Below are positions 1-11,065 of a stretch of DNA of 64,000 nucleotides, in pieces. The stretch is taken from assembly GCA_900314635.1 (NCBI GenBank), contig OMVY01000001.1, forward strand, positions 82,198 through 146,197. The letters run 5' to 3'. How positions within the stretch are numbered: position 1 is the first letter of the stretch; each line of letters opens with the position of its first letter. The notes beneath the pieces were generated by a model, which saw nothing but the letters and a program-made list of their open reading frames with translations, did not search any database and had not been told where the DNA came from. The stretch comes from an uncultured Methanobrevibacter sp. GTDB taxonomy: Archaea > Methanobacteriota > Methanobacteria > Methanobacteriales > Methanobacteriaceae. The translations under genes were made by a program, and so were the position numbers.

Positions 1-405
1 AAAAAGGTTACACTTTTTTGTTTATCATTATTCACTTTTCATTTTTTTATTCAAAATTTTATTTTAATTAAAATGTTTATTTTTCTTTAATACTCTTGAT
101 TAGATATTATTTTTTAAATTTAAAGAATTTTTTTATAAAATCTATTTTTTTAAAGCCTTGTTAAACTCTTTTTTTAATTATTGATTTTTATTTTAATTTT
201 TTTTAGGTTAACAAAAATAAAAATTTGATGCTTTTCAAACGATTTCTTATTTTTTAATTTAAAGCTCTATATTTATATAATATTTGAAAATACAGTTTTT
301 AAAATATTTATTTTAATAATAAACTATAATTATCATAAATAACCAAATTTTACTAATTCTTATCAAATTTTTATTTTATGATATATATACTTTACTCCTA
401 CCTCT
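1..405. other. Intergenic region with no gene seen
   Basis: This stretch is very AT-rich with frequent stops in all frames. I see no ORF with a ribosome site, no tRNA and no clear hairpin. It is upstream of the hdrA promoter. Confidence 0.6.
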
Positions 406-407
406 TA

Positions 408-430
408 ATAGAAACATTTATATGCTCTTA
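408..430 (+). promoter_or_regulatory. Putative BRE/TATA promoter of hdrA
   Basis: The sequence GAAACATTTATATGC has an archaeal BRE-like purine/A stretch followed by a TATA box at about 416-424. Transcription would start near 445-450, giving a leader of roughly 70 nt before the ATG at 518. An AAGGTGAT ribosome site lies at 507-514. Confidence 0.5.
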
Positions 431-517
431 TTCCAAACATAACATTATCTAATTTTATATATATAAAAAAAAAATTAGATCAAATGATTAATCATTTTAC
501 TTGTACAAGGTGATTTA

Positions 518-2500
518 ATGGCAGAAGAAAACATGAATGAAGAAGTAAGAGTGGGAGTATTTGTCTGCCACTGTGGTGTAAACGTTGGAGGAGTCGTAGA
601 CTGCCCTGAAGTAGCAGAATACGCAAAAACCTTACCAAACGTTGAATTTGCGACCGATTACAAATATATGTGTTCCGACCCTGGTCAAGGTATGATCCAA
701 GACGCAATTAAAGAACACAACTTAAACAGAGTAGTTGTAGCTGCTTGTTCTCCAAGACTTCACGAACCTACATTCCGTAGATGTGTAGAAGAAGCTGGAT
801 TAAACAAGTTCTTATTTGAATTTGCTAACTTAAGAGAACAAGACTCCTGGGTACACATGACCATGCCTGAAGAAGCTACTGCAAAAGCAAAAGACTTAAC
901 CCGTATGGCTGTCGCAAAAGCAAGATTACTCGAACCTTTAGAAGCATCTAAAGTAGCAGTAGAGAAGAAATGTCTCGTTATCGGTGGTGGAGTAACCGGT
1001 ATCCAATCTGCATTAGACTTAGGTGACATGGGATTCGAAACCTACTTAGTAGAAAGAAACCCAACCGTCGGAGGAAGAATGGGTCAATTAGATAAAACCT
1101 TCCCTACCCTCGACTGTTCCATGTGTATTCTTGCACCAAAAATGGTAGACTGTTCCAAACACGAAAACATTAACTTACTCACTTACTCTGAAGTAAAAGA
1201 AGTTGACGGTTACATCGGTAACTTCGACGTAACTGTTGAAAGAAAAGCAAGATACGTTATTGAAGACGACTGTACTGGATGCGGACAATGTCAAGAAATT
1301 TGTCCTATTGAAATCCCTAACTACTACGACGAAGGTGTCGGAATGGTAAAAGCTATTTACATCCCATTCCCTCAAGCTGTACCTCTTGTAGCTACTATTG
1401 ATAAAGACTACTGTATTGACTGCGGTCTTTGTGAAACCGTATGTGGTCCTGATGCAATCGACAGAAACCAAGAACCTGAAGAAATCGTTCTCAGAGTCGG
1501 TACTATTATTGCAGCAACCGGTTACGACCCATATGACCCTACCGCAAAATACGAATACGGATACGGCAGATACAGCAACGTAATTACCGGTCTTGAAATC
1601 GAAAGATTAATCAACGCATCCGGTCCTACCGCTGGTCACGTAGTAAGACCTTCCGATGGTGCAACTCCTAAACGTGTAGCATTCATCCACTGTGTCGGTT
1701 CAAGAGACGAACAAATCGGTAAAGCATACTGTTCCAGAGTATGTTGTATGTACTCCATGAAGAACGCTCAATTATGTATTGACCACGAACCTGACACTGA
1801 AGTAACCTGTTACTACATGGATATCCGTTCCTTCGGTAAAGGATACGAAGAGTTCTACAAAAACTCACAAGAAAAATACGGTATTGAGTTCTTAAGAGGA
1901 CGTCCTGCTGAAATTATCGAAAACGAAGACTTAAGCTTAACCATCAGAGCAGAAGATACCTTACTCGGTAAGATCACTGAATACACCTATGATATGGTAG
2001 TATTATCTGTTGGTTTAGAACCTCCTGCAGGATCCAACGAACTCAGACAAACCCTCGGTTTATCCAGAACCAGTGACGGTTTCTACATGGAAGCTCACCC
2101 TAAGCTCAGACCTGTTGACACCTTAACTGACGGTGTATACATTGCTGGTGTAGCACAAGGTCCTAAGGATATTCCTGACTCCGTAGCACAAGGTTCCGCT
2201 GCAGCATCAAGAGCAGCTATCCCAATGGCTAAAGGAGAAGTAGAAATCGAACCTATTACTGCAAGTACTGATGAAACCGTTTGTGGTGCATGTGAAGTAT
2301 GTGTTGAATTATGCCCATTCGGTGCTGTAAGTATTGAAGGTGAAGGCGACGAGAAACACGCTGCTATCAATGTCGCATTATGTAAAGGATGCGGTACTTG
2401 TGTAGGAGCATGTCCTTCCGGTGCTATGAACCAGAACCACTTCAAGACCGAACAAATTATGGCACAAATCAGTGCAGCTCTTGAAGACGTAGCAAAATAA
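518..2500 (+). CDS. hdrA: CoB-CoM heterodisulfide reductase subunit A (HdrA)
   Basis: HdrA is the FAD/iron-sulfur subunit that performs flavin-based electron bifurcation in the cytoplasmic MvhADG-HdrABC complex of hydrogenotrophic methanogens; this couples CoM-S-S-CoB reduction to ferredoxin reduction. The 660-aa product has an N-terminal CHC motif (C17/C19), a Rossmann FAD site [12 protein letters not shown] near residue 153 and a conserved CSMC motif near 201. Four ferredoxin-type Cys motifs lie near residues 252, 299, 589 and 622. The motif that carries selenocysteine in some methanococci has Cys here. The start is supported by AAGGTGAT at 507-514. Codons are strongly biased to C-ending forms (AAC, ACC, TTC), consistent with high expression. 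hdrBC and mvh genes are not adjacent, so the gene appears to be monocistronic, with tandem terminators behind it. Confidence 0.97.
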   Translation: MAEENMNEEVRVGVFVCHCGVNVGGVVDCPEVAEYAKTLPNVEFATDYKYMCSDPGQGMIQDAIKEHNLNRVVVAACSPRLHEPTFRRCVEEAGLNKFLFEFANLREQDSWVHMTMPEEATAKAKDLTRMAVAKARLLEPLEASKVAVEKKCLVIGGGVTGIQSALDLGDMGFETYLVERNPTVGGRMGQLDKTFPTLDCSMCILAPKMVDCSKHENINLLTYSEVKEVDGYIGNFDVTVERKARYVIEDDCTGCGQCQEICPIEIPNYYDEGVGMVKAIYIPFPQAVPLVATIDKDYCIDCGLCETVCGPDAIDRNQEPEEIVLRVGTIIAATGYDPYDPTAKYEYGYGRYSNVITGLEIERLINASGPTAGHVVRPSDGATPKRVAFIHCVGSRDEQIGKAYCSRVCCMYSMKNAQLCIDHEPDTEVTCYYMDIRSFGKGYEEFYKNSQEKYGIEFLRGRPAEIIENEDLSLTIRAEDTLLGKITEYTYDMVVLSVGLEPPAGSNELRQTLGLSRTSDGFYMEAHPKLRPVDTLTDGVYIAGVAQGPKDIPDSVAQGSAAASRAAIPMAKGEVEIEPITASTDETVCGACEVCVELCPFGAVSIEGEGDEKHAAINVALCKGCGTCVGACPSGAMNQNHFKTEQIMAQISAALEDVAK

Positions 2501-2514
2501 GTAAACTTTGATTA

Positions 2515-2545
2515 GTTTGAAGGGTTTTCCCTTTAAACTTTTTTT
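2515..2545 (+). terminator. First hdrA terminator
   Basis: GTTTGAAGGG (2515-2524) and CCCTTTAAAC (2529-2538) form a 10-bp stem with one G-U pair and a TTTT loop. Seven T's follow. Confidence 0.7.
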
Positions 2546-2554
2546 AAGTTTTCT

Positions 2555-2589
2555 AAAATAGGGTTTTCCCTATTTTCTTTTTTTTTTTA
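2555..2589 (+). terminator. Second hdrA terminator
   Basis: A perfect 9-bp stem, AAAATAGGG/CCCTATTTT (2555-2563 with 2568-2576), has a TTTT loop and is followed by a run of 12 T's. Together with the preceding hairpin it makes a double terminator. Confidence 0.8.
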
Positions 2590-2859
2590 ATTAAATAATA
2601 CATTTTAACTATTTTTATTCCGATTTTAGATTTTTAATTTTGAATATTTTTCCGATTTTTTTTTAACTATTTTTATTGGTATTTAGATTTTTTATTTTCA
2701 ATATTTTTCAATTTTTTAAAATATTCTTATTTTTCACGTCTAAACAATAACTTTTATTTAACTTGAAAATTATATTTTATATTAATGATAATTTTATGAT
2801 GCTAAATCATTATCATAATTAAATTTATAACATTATTTATTTCTTATTAGGTGTGAATT
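2590..2859. other. Intergenic region between hdrA and glyA
   Basis: The region contains an imperfect direct repeat (TTAACTATTTTTATT followed by a TTTAGATTTTT-type segment, at about 2606 and 2662) and then AT-rich promoter sequence for glyA. I see no ORF. Confidence 0.4.
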
Positions 2860-4128
2860 ATGGCTCAATATGAAGAAAAAGTAACTAAATTCAATGAACT
2901 GATGAAAGACCACAATGACTGGATGAGAAACAGCATAAATCTTATCGCAAGTGAAAATGTAACAAGCAGCGCTGTAAAAACTGCAATGGTATCAGATTTA
3001 TCCCACAGATATGCAGAAGGCCAGGCTTATGAAAGATTCTATCAGGGATGCACATACATCGATGAAATCGAGGATATTACCAAAAAGCTCTCCTGTGAAT
3101 TATATGACTGTACTTATGCTAACGTTCAGCCTGTATCAGGTGTAACTGCAAATATGGCAGCTTTCTTCGGCTTCTCCAATATTGGAGACAAGATGATGGC
3201 AATGAACATTCCTTACGGCGGACATATTTCCCATGCAAAGGTAAGTGCTGCAGGTATTTGTGGATTAACCACTTACGACCATCCATTCGATCCATCAATC
3301 ATGAACATCGATATTGATGCAATGAATAAGAAAATCAGAGAACTTGAACCTAAGATTATTCTCTTTGGTGGAAGCTTGTTCTTATTCCCACACCCTATTA
3401 AAGAAGCTGTTGATGCGGCTAATGAAGTGGGAGCCACTATTTTATACGATGCTGCTCACGTGCTTGGTCTCATCGCTGGAAAACAATTCCAGGATCCTTT
3501 AAAGGAAGGAGCTACTGCAATGATGGCAAGTACTCACAAGACCTTCCCGGGACCACAAGGAGGTATCATATTATCTCAGGAAGAAAACAAGGATTTAATT
3601 GATAATGCTGTTTTCCCAGGTGTAGTAAGTAATCACCACCTGCACCATCTGGCGGGTCTTGGAATAGCTACTGCCGAGATGCTTGAATTCGGTGAGGATT
3701 ATGCAAAGCAAACCATTAAAAATGCTCAGGCTTTAGCTGCTGCTCTTGCTGAAGAAGGTTTCAATGTAATGTGCGAGGATTTAGGATACACCAAATCTCA
3801 CCAGGTGGCTATGAACACCGTGGATGTTAAAAGGCCTGCAATTCTTGCCAAGGAATTGGAGCTGAACAATGTGATTTTAAACAAGAACCTTATTCCAGGA
3901 GACATGCAGGATGACAGTGATGATCCATCCGGTATTAGAATTGGTGTTCAGGAAATCACCAGACGTGGAATGAAGGAAGATGAGATGAAGGATGTTGCTC
4001 ACTTCATCAAGAGAGTAGCTTTCGATGATGAGAATATCAAGGAAGAAGTTACTGAATATATGAATGAATACACCAAGATCCACTATGCTTTCAAAGTGGA
4101 CGAAGGTTATGAATACATTCAATATTAA
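2860..4128 (+). CDS. glyA: Serine hydroxymethyltransferase
   Basis: This PLP enzyme interconverts serine and glycine and transfers the C1 unit to a pterin carrier, which in methanogens is normally tetrahydromethanopterin. The 422-aa product is full length for the family. The PLP-lysine motif [12 protein letters not shown] is present, with the Schiff-base lysine at K227. The YDAAHVLGL segment around residue 197 supplies the cofactor-binding Asp/His. The ATG at 2860 is preceded by AGGTG at 2849-2853. The gene stands alone, and the archaeoflavoprotein gene that follows also belongs to pterin-related redox chemistry. Identity is secure; the cofactor choice is inferred from the organism. Confidence 0.96.
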   Translation: MAQYEEKVTKFNELMKDHNDWMRNSINLIASENVTSSAVKTAMVSDLSHRYAEGQAYERFYQGCTYIDEIEDITKKLSCELYDCTYANVQPVSGVTANMAAFFGFSNIGDKMMAMNIPYGGHISHAKVSAAGICGLTTYDHPFDPSIMNIDIDAMNKKIRELEPKIILFGGSLFLFPHPIKEAVDAANEVGATILYDAAHVLGLIAGKQFQDPLKEGATAMMASTHKTFPGPQGGIILSQEENKDLIDNAVFPGVVSNHHLHHLAGLGIATAEMLEFGEDYAKQTIKNAQALAAALAEEGFNVMCEDLGYTKSHQVAMNTVDVKRPAILAKELELNNVILNKNLIPGDMQDDSDDPSGIRIGVQEITRRGMKEDEMKDVAHFIKRVAFDDENIKEEVTEYMNEYTKIHYAFKVDEGYEYIQY

Positions 4129-4321
4129 ATAAATTTTACAATAAGAATCGTTAATTTTAATGTATTGTTCTAATGATATTATTAATTTTAACGCATTGAA
4201 ATTTTAAGGATTTTAATTGATTAATTAATTTCCTTATTTTTATTTTTATACATCTACATCTAGATATATCTATTAAACATTTATTTTCTATTTTTTATTA
4301 TTGATTGACTTTGGGGATATT

Positions 4322-5032
4322 ATGCGAATCGGATGGGCTATTACAGGTGCCGGACATTTATTGAATGAAAGTGTGGATGCTTTGGAGGAGCTGGCAGAAA
4401 ACAATGAAATCACAGTGTTCCTATCAAATGCCAGTGAAGAAGTATTGAAGATGTATGGTCTTTATGAACGTGTGGAAGCGATTACAGGAGGACGATACAG
4501 GGAACTAGCCACGGATTCTAATCAGAAATTCAGCTTTCCAATAACAGGCAGGCTCTCCCTGGGCAAGTATGACCTGCTTATTGTAAGTCCTGCAACAGCC
4601 AATACAGTAGCCAAGATAGTATATGGAATTTCAGACACTTTGGTTACAAATGCTGTGGCTCAGGCTGGAAAAGGTGGAGTGGACACTCTAATTGTACCTG
4701 TGGATATCGAAGAAGGAGATATTGAGACAGTTCTGCCATCCAAGCTTGAATTGAATATCTGCAAGGACTGCGATGTGTGCAGTGCGGCAGAAATCTGTCC
4801 TGAAGGAGCTATAATCGCAAAACAGGAGATAGATCTTTTAAAATGCGTTGGATGTGGTGTATGCAAGGATGCCTGTCCTTATGGAGCTGTTACAGCAGGC
4901 AAGATCATCACCATGCATATGAGATCTCTGGATATTGAAAACACACAAAAATTATCAAAGATGGAAGGAATTGAAATATTCGAAGATCCTGAAAAGCTAT
5001 TGAGTCATGTCAAATCCAATTATGAGCTTTGA
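4322..5032 (+). CDS. Archaeoflavoprotein, MJ0208/DmrX-like
   Basis: The product is about 236 aa. An N-terminal flavoprotein fold ([14 protein letters not shown], as in UbiX/Dfp-type FMN proteins) is followed by two ferredoxin motifs, [16 protein letters not shown] near residue 145 and [14 protein letters not shown] near residue 177. This matches the MJ0208 archaeoflavoprotein family. A Methanosarcina member (DmrX) reduces dihydromethanopterin to tetrahydromethanopterin. I chose the ATG at 4322, preceded by GGGGAT at 4313-4318, rather than an in-frame TTG at 4301 that has no ribosome site. The gene is downstream of glyA in the same direction but 190 bp away. A dihydromethanopterin reductase role is inferred; the flavin plus two [4Fe-4S] architecture is directly visible. 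Confidence 0.85.
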   Translation: MRIGWAITGAGHLLNESVDALEELAENNEITVFLSNASEEVLKMYGLYERVEAITGGRYRELATDSNQKFSFPITGRLSLGKYDLLIVSPATANTVAKIVYGISDTLVTNAVAQAGKGGVDTLIVPVDIEEGDIETVLPSKLELNICKDCDVCSAAEICPEGAIIAKQEIDLLKCVGCGVCKDACPYGAVTAGKIITMHMRSLDIENTQKLSKMEGIEIFEDPEKLLSHVKSNYEL

Positions 5033-5088
5033 TTTAGGGGTTTATTCTTTTTTTTCTCATTCCTTTTTTAAAGCTATTTTAGTGTACT

Positions 5089-5197
5089 ATTTTAATTTTA
5101 AGTTCGTTCATGCTATTTTTTTATTTATATTTTAAAACTATTATTTTTCATGCATTATTTTTAATTTTAAGTTCTTTCATGGCTATTTTTTTATTTA
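5089..5197. repeat. Imperfect direct repeat between convergent genes
   Basis: A block of about 39 bp at 5089-5127, beginning ATTTTAATTTTAAG and ending in TTTTTTTATTTA, recurs at 5157-5197 with few changes. It lies between the convergent archaeoflavoprotein and M14-like genes. Confidence 0.65.
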
Positions 5198-5221
5198 ATT
5201 ATTTTCATCCTTTTTTTTAAT

Positions 5222-5947
5222 TTAAAATTCCAAATGATCAACACTATCCACCAGTTTTTGAGATAAATCATAAGTGACATCCATCTCCTCATAGGAATAT
5301 GTCTCATAAACTATTGTTGGAATTCCACTTTTGGCAACTGGAAGGGTAATGTAAGGAGGACTTGTTCTGTATTCCGGGGCATAATATACAAGTTCTTGAA
5401 TATCCTCTAAAATCTCATTCATGAACCTGCTTGATTCCTCATCAAAGTTTGGAGCAAAAACGAAATTGGTTTTTTCATAAGTTCCAGGACCATTCAACCC
5501 CTTGTTTGAGTGGATGTCCAGAAAGAGATTGTATTTTTCATTGATGATATGAGGTGCCACAAACTCTTGAGCCAGTAACTGGCCGTTCATTCTGCCCTCT
5601 GTATCATTGTCGATATCATCAACATTGATATTGTAGATATAATATTCATAGTTCAAGTCATTTGAATTCAAAATGGTTTCAAACAAGCCTCTATGAGCCT
5701 TGCTTTCCATTGGATGCATTCCAATGAGATAGACGATTTTAATATCGGATTCGCCGAAAGGGCCATGCAGGTGGACTGTTCCCAGTTCATTTTCTCCAAT
5801 GAGAACTGAATCGTATTCATTAGAGTCGATTTGTGCATCATTGGTGGGTTTTGGAGGATAATTTTTATAAAAATCAGTATTTCGAGCTGTCATTATATCA
5901 CTACTGAAATTTTGTTTTTCATTTTTTATAAAATATGCCATCATCAT
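5222..5947 (-). CDS. M14-like zinc carboxypeptidase/deacylase
   Basis: This 241-aa protein has the metal-ligand layout of the M14/AstE-AspA superfamily. HxxE is H78-P-M-E81, the third ligand is in LDIHS (H146), and a Glu in VYETY (E215) sits where the catalytic glutamate is expected. Such enzymes remove C-terminal residues or hydrolyse N-acyl amino acids; the substrate cannot be told from sequence. No signal peptide is evident, so it is probably cytoplasmic. The start is one of three consecutive ATGs at 5947/5944/5941, none with a good ribosome site. It begins 27 bp downstream of the DUF192 gene on the same strand, so the two are likely co-transcribed. Confidence 0.7.
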   Translation of the reverse strand: MMMAYFIKNEKQNFSSDIMTARNTDFYKNYPPKPTNDAQIDSNEYDSVLIGENELGTVHLHGPFGESDIKIVYLIGMHPMESKAHRGLFETILNSNDLNYEYYIYNINVDDIDNDTEGRMNGQLLAQEFVAPHIINEKYNLFLDIHSNKGLNGPGTYEKTNFVFAPNFDEESSRFMNEILEDIQELVYYAPEYRTSPPYITLPVAKSGIPTIVYETYSYEEMDVTYDLSQKLVDSVDHLEF

Positions 5948-5974
5948 TTTTTATAGCATTTATTTTTTCATAAT

Positions 5975-6367
5975 TTAAAATTTTTCATTTGGACATTTTT
6001 TTATTTTTATCCGGTTTCCAATTTCCAATTTACACTTGAAATAGTCCTCTTCATTAAATTCTATCACATATTTGGCCGATTTTTTTGGTTTGTAATATTG
6101 CCAGGGCTTTAATCTAGCTATTTCAAAAACTTCATCATTCTCATCTACAAACACGACAATGATATCAACAAGCATGAAACAGCTGTGAATGGCCGAACGA
6201 CTTGGACTGTTGAATCGCTGAGGTATTTCAAACAAGAGAGGGCGATCGATTTTCTTTTTAAACATCAAGCCAAGCAAGCGAGTTGAAAAATCATCCGCCA
6301 GTTTTACAGTAGCTATTTCTTTATCTTCAATCCATAATTCTCTAAATTTCCGACTTTTTTTAAACAT
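5975..6367 (-). CDS. DUF192 family protein
   Basis: The 130-aa product matches the DUF192 pattern: an N-terminal A-x-T/V strand, RLLGLMF, a central SAIHSCFMLVDIIVVFVD strand pair, a KPWQYY segment and a closing YVIEF. The function of this small beta fold is not established. Family members elsewhere often carry a signal peptide, but this one starts MFKKSRKFREL and appears cytoplasmic. It is the first gene of a two-gene unit with the M14-like hydrolase. The ribosome site is weak (AGTAG upstream of the ATG). Confidence 0.85.
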   Translation of the reverse strand: MFKKSRKFRELWIEDKEIATVKLADDFSTRLLGLMFKKKIDRPLLFEIPQRFNSPSRSAIHSCFMLVDIIVVFVDENDEVFEIARLKPWQYYKPKKSAKYVIEFNEEDYFKCKLEIGNRIKIKKCPNEKF

Positions 6368-6634
6368 TATTCTACTTTTTAAGTAGCTGTTTTTAAGTTT
6401 TACTCAAAATCAAAGTCAATTTTTACTTTAAATTGTTAAATTGCTTTTAATTTGAAAAATATTTATAAATTGGATTTTTATTTTAATACGCCGGACTAAA
6501 TGGGATTAGTTAATTAAAATTTATATTAAATATAAAAATAATAATTTTTAAAATAACATAATTTTAAATTTAACAGATAAATTTATATTATAATAAAAAT
6601 ATAATTTCTAATATAAAAAATATGGGGGATTTTT
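6368..6634. other. Divergent intergenic region
   Basis: This AT-rich region separates the leftward DUF192 unit and the rightward vapBC unit and should hold both promoters. A small GC-richer island (ACGCCGGACTAAATGGG, near 6488) stands out. I see no gene. Confidence 0.4.
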
Positions 6635-6871
6635 ATGAATGAAATACTAGCTACTTCCAAGGTATATGGAAACTATCAAACAAGCATACCTAAAGAAATT
6701 AGAAAGAAAAACAATATTGATAAGGAAACAGTTTTGGAATGGAGCATTGATAAAGAAGGAAACACTATTGTAAATTTTAGGAAAAGAAGAGATATTAGAA
6801 ATTTAATAGGGGCATTTTCTACAGAAGAGAAAACAAATGCTGTGGAATTAAAAAGGAGTTTATATGAATGA
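6635..6871 (+). CDS. VapB-like antitoxin, AbrB/SpoVT domain
   Basis: This 78-aa protein opens with the swapped-hairpin AbrB signature (SKVYGNYQTSIPKEIRKKN, residues 8-26) that forms the DNA-binding domain. A short C-terminal tail would wrap the toxin. GGGGGAT precedes the ATG at 6635. The stop codon overlaps the start of the PIN-domain gene (ATGAATGA at 6864-6871), the usual layout of an autoregulated toxin-antitoxin operon. The VapB-type call rests on the domain and the PIN neighbour together. Confidence 0.88.
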   Translation: MNEILATSKVYGNYQTSIPKEIRKKNNIDKETVLEWSIDKEGNTIVNFRKRRDIRNLIGAFSTEEKTNAVELKRSLYE

Positions 6872-7290
6872 ATGAAAAATATTTTTTGGATGCTTCATAT
6901 TTATTGGCATTATTTAACAATAATGATTCGCTGCACAAAAATGCACTCGAATTAAAAGATATCCTAAATCGCGACTGTTATATTAATAATAATGTTTTAA
7001 ATGAAATACTAACATTAACTGGAAGAAAATTAGGCATATATTCAGCAAAAGAAATATATTATGCATTAAGTGATTCTTTCACTTTATTAAATGAATATAA
7101 TATCTTGAATTACAATTCAAAAAACTTTATAATATTTGAAAAATATGTTGGGAAAGATTCTAATAAAACAAAATTAAGCTTTACAGATTCAAGCATTATC
7201 TTAACAGCCCAAGAATATGGAATAAAGAATATTGTTACCTTTGATAAGGAATTTAAAAGAGTTGAAGGATTTAATTTCATAGGGATTTAA
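6868..7290 (+). CDS. VapC-like toxin, PIN-domain ribonuclease
   Basis: The 140-aa product has the four acidic residues of a PIN nuclease: D8 in FLDASYLLAL, E46 in VLNEIL, D107 in FTDSSI and D126 in VTFDKEF. VapC toxins are Mg-dependent endoribonucleases, often acting on tRNA or rRNA. The start at 6868 overlaps the antitoxin stop by four bases and has AAGGAG at 6853-6858. The active site is complete, so it should be functional. The RNA target is unknown. Confidence 0.88.
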   Translation: MNEKYFLDASYLLALFNNNDSLHKNALELKDILNRDCYINNNVLNEILTLTGRKLGIYSAKEIYYALSDSFTLLNEYNILNYNSKNFIIFEKYVGKDSNKTKLSFTDSSIILTAQEYGIKNIVTFDKEFKRVEGFNFIGI

Positions 7291-7521
7291 ATTATCATTT
7301 GTAGCTTAATTTTGTATTTTCATATCTTTTTAGCGAGTATTTTTTGATTTAAATTTTCCCATTATAATTAATAGCTTTTTTTTATCTCATAAAACTGGTA
7401 GATTCAAAAATTTTTCTCTAAACCCCTCTATTTTATAAAAACTATTATTATAATAATAACATTTATTTATTTTTAAAATAAAACTAATAATGTATAAAAA
7501 TTTTTATATAGGAGAATCATT

Positions 7522-10500
7522 ATGCCATTAAAAGAGGCAGATAAATCATATGACTTTAAAAAAATAGAGGAAAAAGTTCAAAAATTTTGGGCTGACAATG
7601 ATATTTATGATAAAACCAATACTTTAAGAGCTGATGGTCCTCAATACTCATTTTTAGACGGACCTCCTTATTGCAGTGGAAAAATCCACCTGGGTACCAC
7701 ATGGAACAAGGTTATCAAGGACACCTTGCTTCGCTACAAATCAATGAGCGGATTCAGCTTGAGAAGGCAGGCAGGATGGGATACTCACGGATTGCCTATC
7801 GAGCACAAGGTTGAAGAGCTCATGGGAATCAAATCCAAACAGGAAATTGAAGAGAAAGTGGGAATAGCCAATTTCGTTGACAAGTGCAAGGAATTTGCAA
7901 TGGAAAACAAGGATGCAATGACCGCTCAATTCAAGAGCCTTGGTGTTTGGATGGACTGGGACGAGCCTTACATGACTTTGGATCCAAAATACATGGAATC
8001 CTCATGGTGGACTCTCAAAAGAGCATTCCAAAAAGACCTTCTTACAAAGGACCAAAGGGTAATCAGTTGCTGTCCGCACTGTGAAACCGCACTTGCTGCA
8101 GCTGAAATCGATTATACCGAAGGGGAGGACCCATCCATATACGTTCGCTTCCCTCTCAAGGAAAAACTCATAACCGAAGGACCGGAAGCTGATTTGGACC
8201 AATCCATTCTTGTATGGACCACAACTCCATGGACATTACCTGCAAACCTTGCAGTCTGTCTCAACAACGACTTCGAATACGATTTTGTTAAAGTGGACGA
8301 GCGCTTGAGCGACAAGGGCGAAGAAATCTTATTAATAGGAAAGGATTTCACCGAAGATGTTCTGGGCCCTCAGGTTCTAATTCACAAATACAAAGTGGAC
8401 AATCCTGATTATGATCCTGATGACAAGAAATCCAAAAAGCACATGACAAAAGAGGAAAAGGAAGTAATGTATGACATCATTAAAACCGTAAAAGGCTCTG
8501 AGCTTTTAGGAATTTCATATGTCCACCCTCTTTTAGAGGAAGTTCCAAAACAGGCCGAGCTTGAAGCTGAAAACGAGCTCATCCACACAACCTTCCACGG
8601 CGACCATGTTGTTCTTGGAGAAGGTACCGGATTTGTACATACTGCCCCAGGACATGGTCCTGACGACTTTGAAATGGGTAAAGAGTACGGCCTTCCTATT
8701 CACTGTCCTGTTGATGAAGCAGGATGCTTCAACGAAGATGCAGGAAAATATGCTGGAAACTATACAAGGGATGAGAATCCTTTAATCATTGAAGATTTAA
8801 TCAGCAAGGGCTTGATGTTTAAAAACACTACTATAAACCACAGATACGGTGTTTGCTGGAGATGCAAAACTCCAATCATCTATTTATCCACTTCACAATG
8901 GTTCATCAAGGTTCCGGAGATCAAGGAGCAGATGCTTAAAGAAGTTGACAGAGTGGAATGGGTTCCTGGATGGGCAGGAGCTGGAAGATTCCATGACTGG
9001 GTTGAAAACGCAAAGGACTGGACCATTTCCAGACAGAGATACTGGGGTATTCCAATTCCTATATGGACATGTCCGGACTGCGGTGAAATCAAGGTCATAG
9101 GATCCGTAGACGAGCTCAAGGAAGAGTCAATTTATGAAATATCCGCTGAAGACTCAGAACTTGTTCACAGACCTTATGTCGATGAAGTGAAGATTAAATG
9201 TGACTGCGGATGCGAAATGAGCCGTATTCCTGATGTTCTTGATGTATGGATTGATTCAGGTGTTGCCGGCTGGGCATCACTCTACTATCCTAAGGAAAAC
9301 GACAAGTTTGATAAATGGTATCCTTATGACTTCATCTGCGAGGGTCATGACCAGACTAGAGGATGGTTCTACTCACAGCTTGGAGCAGGTGTCATTTCAA
9401 TGGAAAGAGCTCCTTATAACAAGGTCTTGATGCACGGATTCGTTCTTGATGAGAATGGTAAGAAAATGAGCAAATCCCTTGGAAATGTTGTCCAGCCTGA
9501 AGAAGTTATTGAAAAATACGGAGCAGACGTTCTCAGATTCTATCTTTTATGGGCTGCAAAACCTTGGGACGATCTTAAATTCGTTTGGGATGAACTCAAT
9601 AATGTCAACAAGATGTTCAACATCCTATGGAACGTTTACGTATTCTCAACCACTTACATGGCACTGGATGACTTCAACCCTGAAAAATGCATTTTAGAGG
9701 GCCCTGATGCCAATGTCAGTTTAAGATCAGAAGACAAATGGATTATCTCCCGTGTCAACTCACTTGCAAAACTCGTAGGTGAAAACATAGACCGCAACTA
9801 CTTCCATGTTGCAACAAGAGCCATATATGACTTCATTCTCGATGACTTGAGCAGATGGTATGTAAGGCTCATCAGAGGAAGAACATGGGTTGAAAGCGAT
9901 GATCCGGACAAGCTGGGAGCTTACTATAGCTTATACACAGCACTTTACAATCTGATTCACATAATGGCCCCAATCACACCTCACTTGTCTGAGGAAATAT
10001 ATGAAAACCTTGTAAAAGGCATTAAAGAGGATGCTATGGAAAGTATCCACATGGAAGACTGGGTCTTTAATGAGGAATTGATTGATAAAGAGCTTGAATC
10101 CAAGATGGATGATGTGCGTGAAATCATCGAGGCTTCTGCCAGAGCAAGGGATGTTGCAAGATACAAGCTCAGATGGCCTGTAAGCGATATCACTGTCGTA
10201 GCTCATGATGAGAAGGTACTGGAAGGAGTGAAACTCCTTGAAGATGTTATCAAGGACCAATGCAATACCAAGGAAGTCAAAACAGCTACTGAGTTTGAAA
10301 ATCTGACCTTCATTGCAAAGCCTAATCTCAAGACTCTAGGTCCAAGGCTCAAGGGAGACATGGGCATTGTTCAAAAATTCTTTGCACAGGCTAAAGCCGA
10401 TGGAACAGGTAATGAAATCAAGGCCGAACTGGAAGCAAATGGAAAATACATAGTTTCAGGCGAAGACCGTGAAGGAAATGTGAAAGATATTGAACTGTCA

Positions 10501-10920
10501 GTTGATGATGTGCTCTATGACAGCGAACTTCCTGATGATATCGTCAGCGCTGAATTTAATGGCGGAAATGTATTTGTAAATACAAAGATCACTCCTGAAC
10601 TTCAATCTGAGGCAATGGCTCGTGAAGTAATCAGAAGAATTCAGGACATGAGAAAAGACATGGATCTGGATGTTGAAGCCCATGTCGGCGTAATGGTCAA
10701 TACAAATGCCGAGTTCAAGGAAATCATTGAAAAGCAATCAGACTTGATATCTGATGAAGTAAGAGCCAAGACACTTATCATCTTCGATGGAGAGGCTTGT
10801 GACATCTGTACTGACAAGGGAAATGAGGAGAATTATGTCGAGGACATTTCAGTTGAATATTCCAAGGAATGGGAAATTGAATCAAACAAGGTAATCATAT
10901 CAGTTGTCAAGATTGAATAG
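7522..10920 (+). CDS. ileS: Isoleucyl-tRNA synthetase
   Basis: This class I synthetase charges tRNA-Ile. The 1132-aa product carries the HIGH-type motif HLGT at H56, a [10 protein letters not shown] motif, a CP1 editing domain with [10 protein letters not shown] near residue 234 and [15 protein letters not shown] near 370, and the KMSKS loop near 650. An anticodon-binding domain follows. Length and motif order are those of archaeal IleRS. The ATG at 7522 follows an AGGAGAAT ribosome site. A weak hairpin lies about 25 bp after the stop. No T-box is expected in archaea and none is seen. Confidence 0.97.
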   Translation: MPLKEADKSYDFKKIEEKVQKFWADNDIYDKTNTLRADGPQYSFLDGPPYCSGKIHLGTTWNKVIKDTLLRYKSMSGFSLRRQAGWDTHGLPIEHKVEELMGIKSKQEIEEKVGIANFVDKCKEFAMENKDAMTAQFKSLGVWMDWDEPYMTLDPKYMESSWWTLKRAFQKDLLTKDQRVISCCPHCETALAAAEIDYTEGEDPSIYVRFPLKEKLITEGPEADLDQSILVWTTTPWTLPANLAVCLNNDFEYDFVKVDERLSDKGEEILLIGKDFTEDVLGPQVLIHKYKVDNPDYDPDDKKSKKHMTKEEKEVMYDIIKTVKGSELLGISYVHPLLEEVPKQAELEAENELIHTTFHGDHVVLGEGTGFVHTAPGHGPDDFEMGKEYGLPIHCPVDEAGCFNEDAGKYAGNYTRDENPLIIEDLISKGLMFKNTTINHRYGVCWRCKTPIIYLSTSQWFIKVPEIKEQMLKEVDRVEWVPGWAGAGRFHDWVENAKDWTISRQRYWGIPIPIWTCPDCGEIKVIGSVDELKEESIYEISAEDSELVHRPYVDEVKIKCDCGCEMSRIPDVLDVWIDSGVAGWASLYYPKENDKFDKWYPYDFICEGHDQTRGWFYSQLGAGVISMERAPYNKVLMHGFVLDENGKKMSKSLGNVVQPEEVIEKYGADVLRFYLLWAAKPWDDLKFVWDELNNVNKMFNILWNVYVFSTTYMALDDFNPEKCILEGPDANVSLRSEDKWIISRVNSLAKLVGENIDRNYFHVATRAIYDFILDDLSRWYVRLIRGRTWVESDDPDKLGAYYSLYTALYNLIHIMAPITPHLSEEIYENLVKGIKEDAMESIHMEDWVFNEELIDKELESKMDDVREIIEASARARDVARYKLRWPVSDITVVAHDEKVLEGVKLLEDVIKDQCNTKEVKTATEFENLTFIAKPNLKTLGPRLKGDMGIVQKFFAQAKADGTGNEIKAELEANGKYIVSGEDREGNVKDIELSVDDVLYDSELPDDIVSAEFNGGNVFVNTKITPELQSEAMAREVIRRIQDMRKDMDLDVEAHVGVMVNTNAEFKEIIEKQSDLISDEVRAKTLIIFDGEACDICTDKGNEENYVEDISVEYSKEWEIESNKVIISVVKIE

Positions 10921-10942
10921 ATATGCCAAATAGTTATTTGAA

Positions 10943-10978
10943 TTGTAAAATAGATTGTTTTTACAAATCATTTAACTT
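10943..10978 (+). terminator. Possible ileS terminator
   Basis: TTGTAAAA (10943-10950) and TTTTACAA (10959-10966) form a perfect 8-bp stem. The following sequence is T-rich but interrupted, so the call is moderate. Confidence 0.4.
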
Positions 10979-11065
10979 TTTAAACTGAATTGTTGTTGGT
11001 TTGCAAATAATTTTGCTTGTAAAACTTGATAATTATTATATTTATTAAAAAACCAAGGTGTTAAT

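Noticed and set aside
7741..10737. Antisense and alternate-frame ORFs inside ileS
   Set aside because: They overlap a full-length conserved gene and have no signals of their own.
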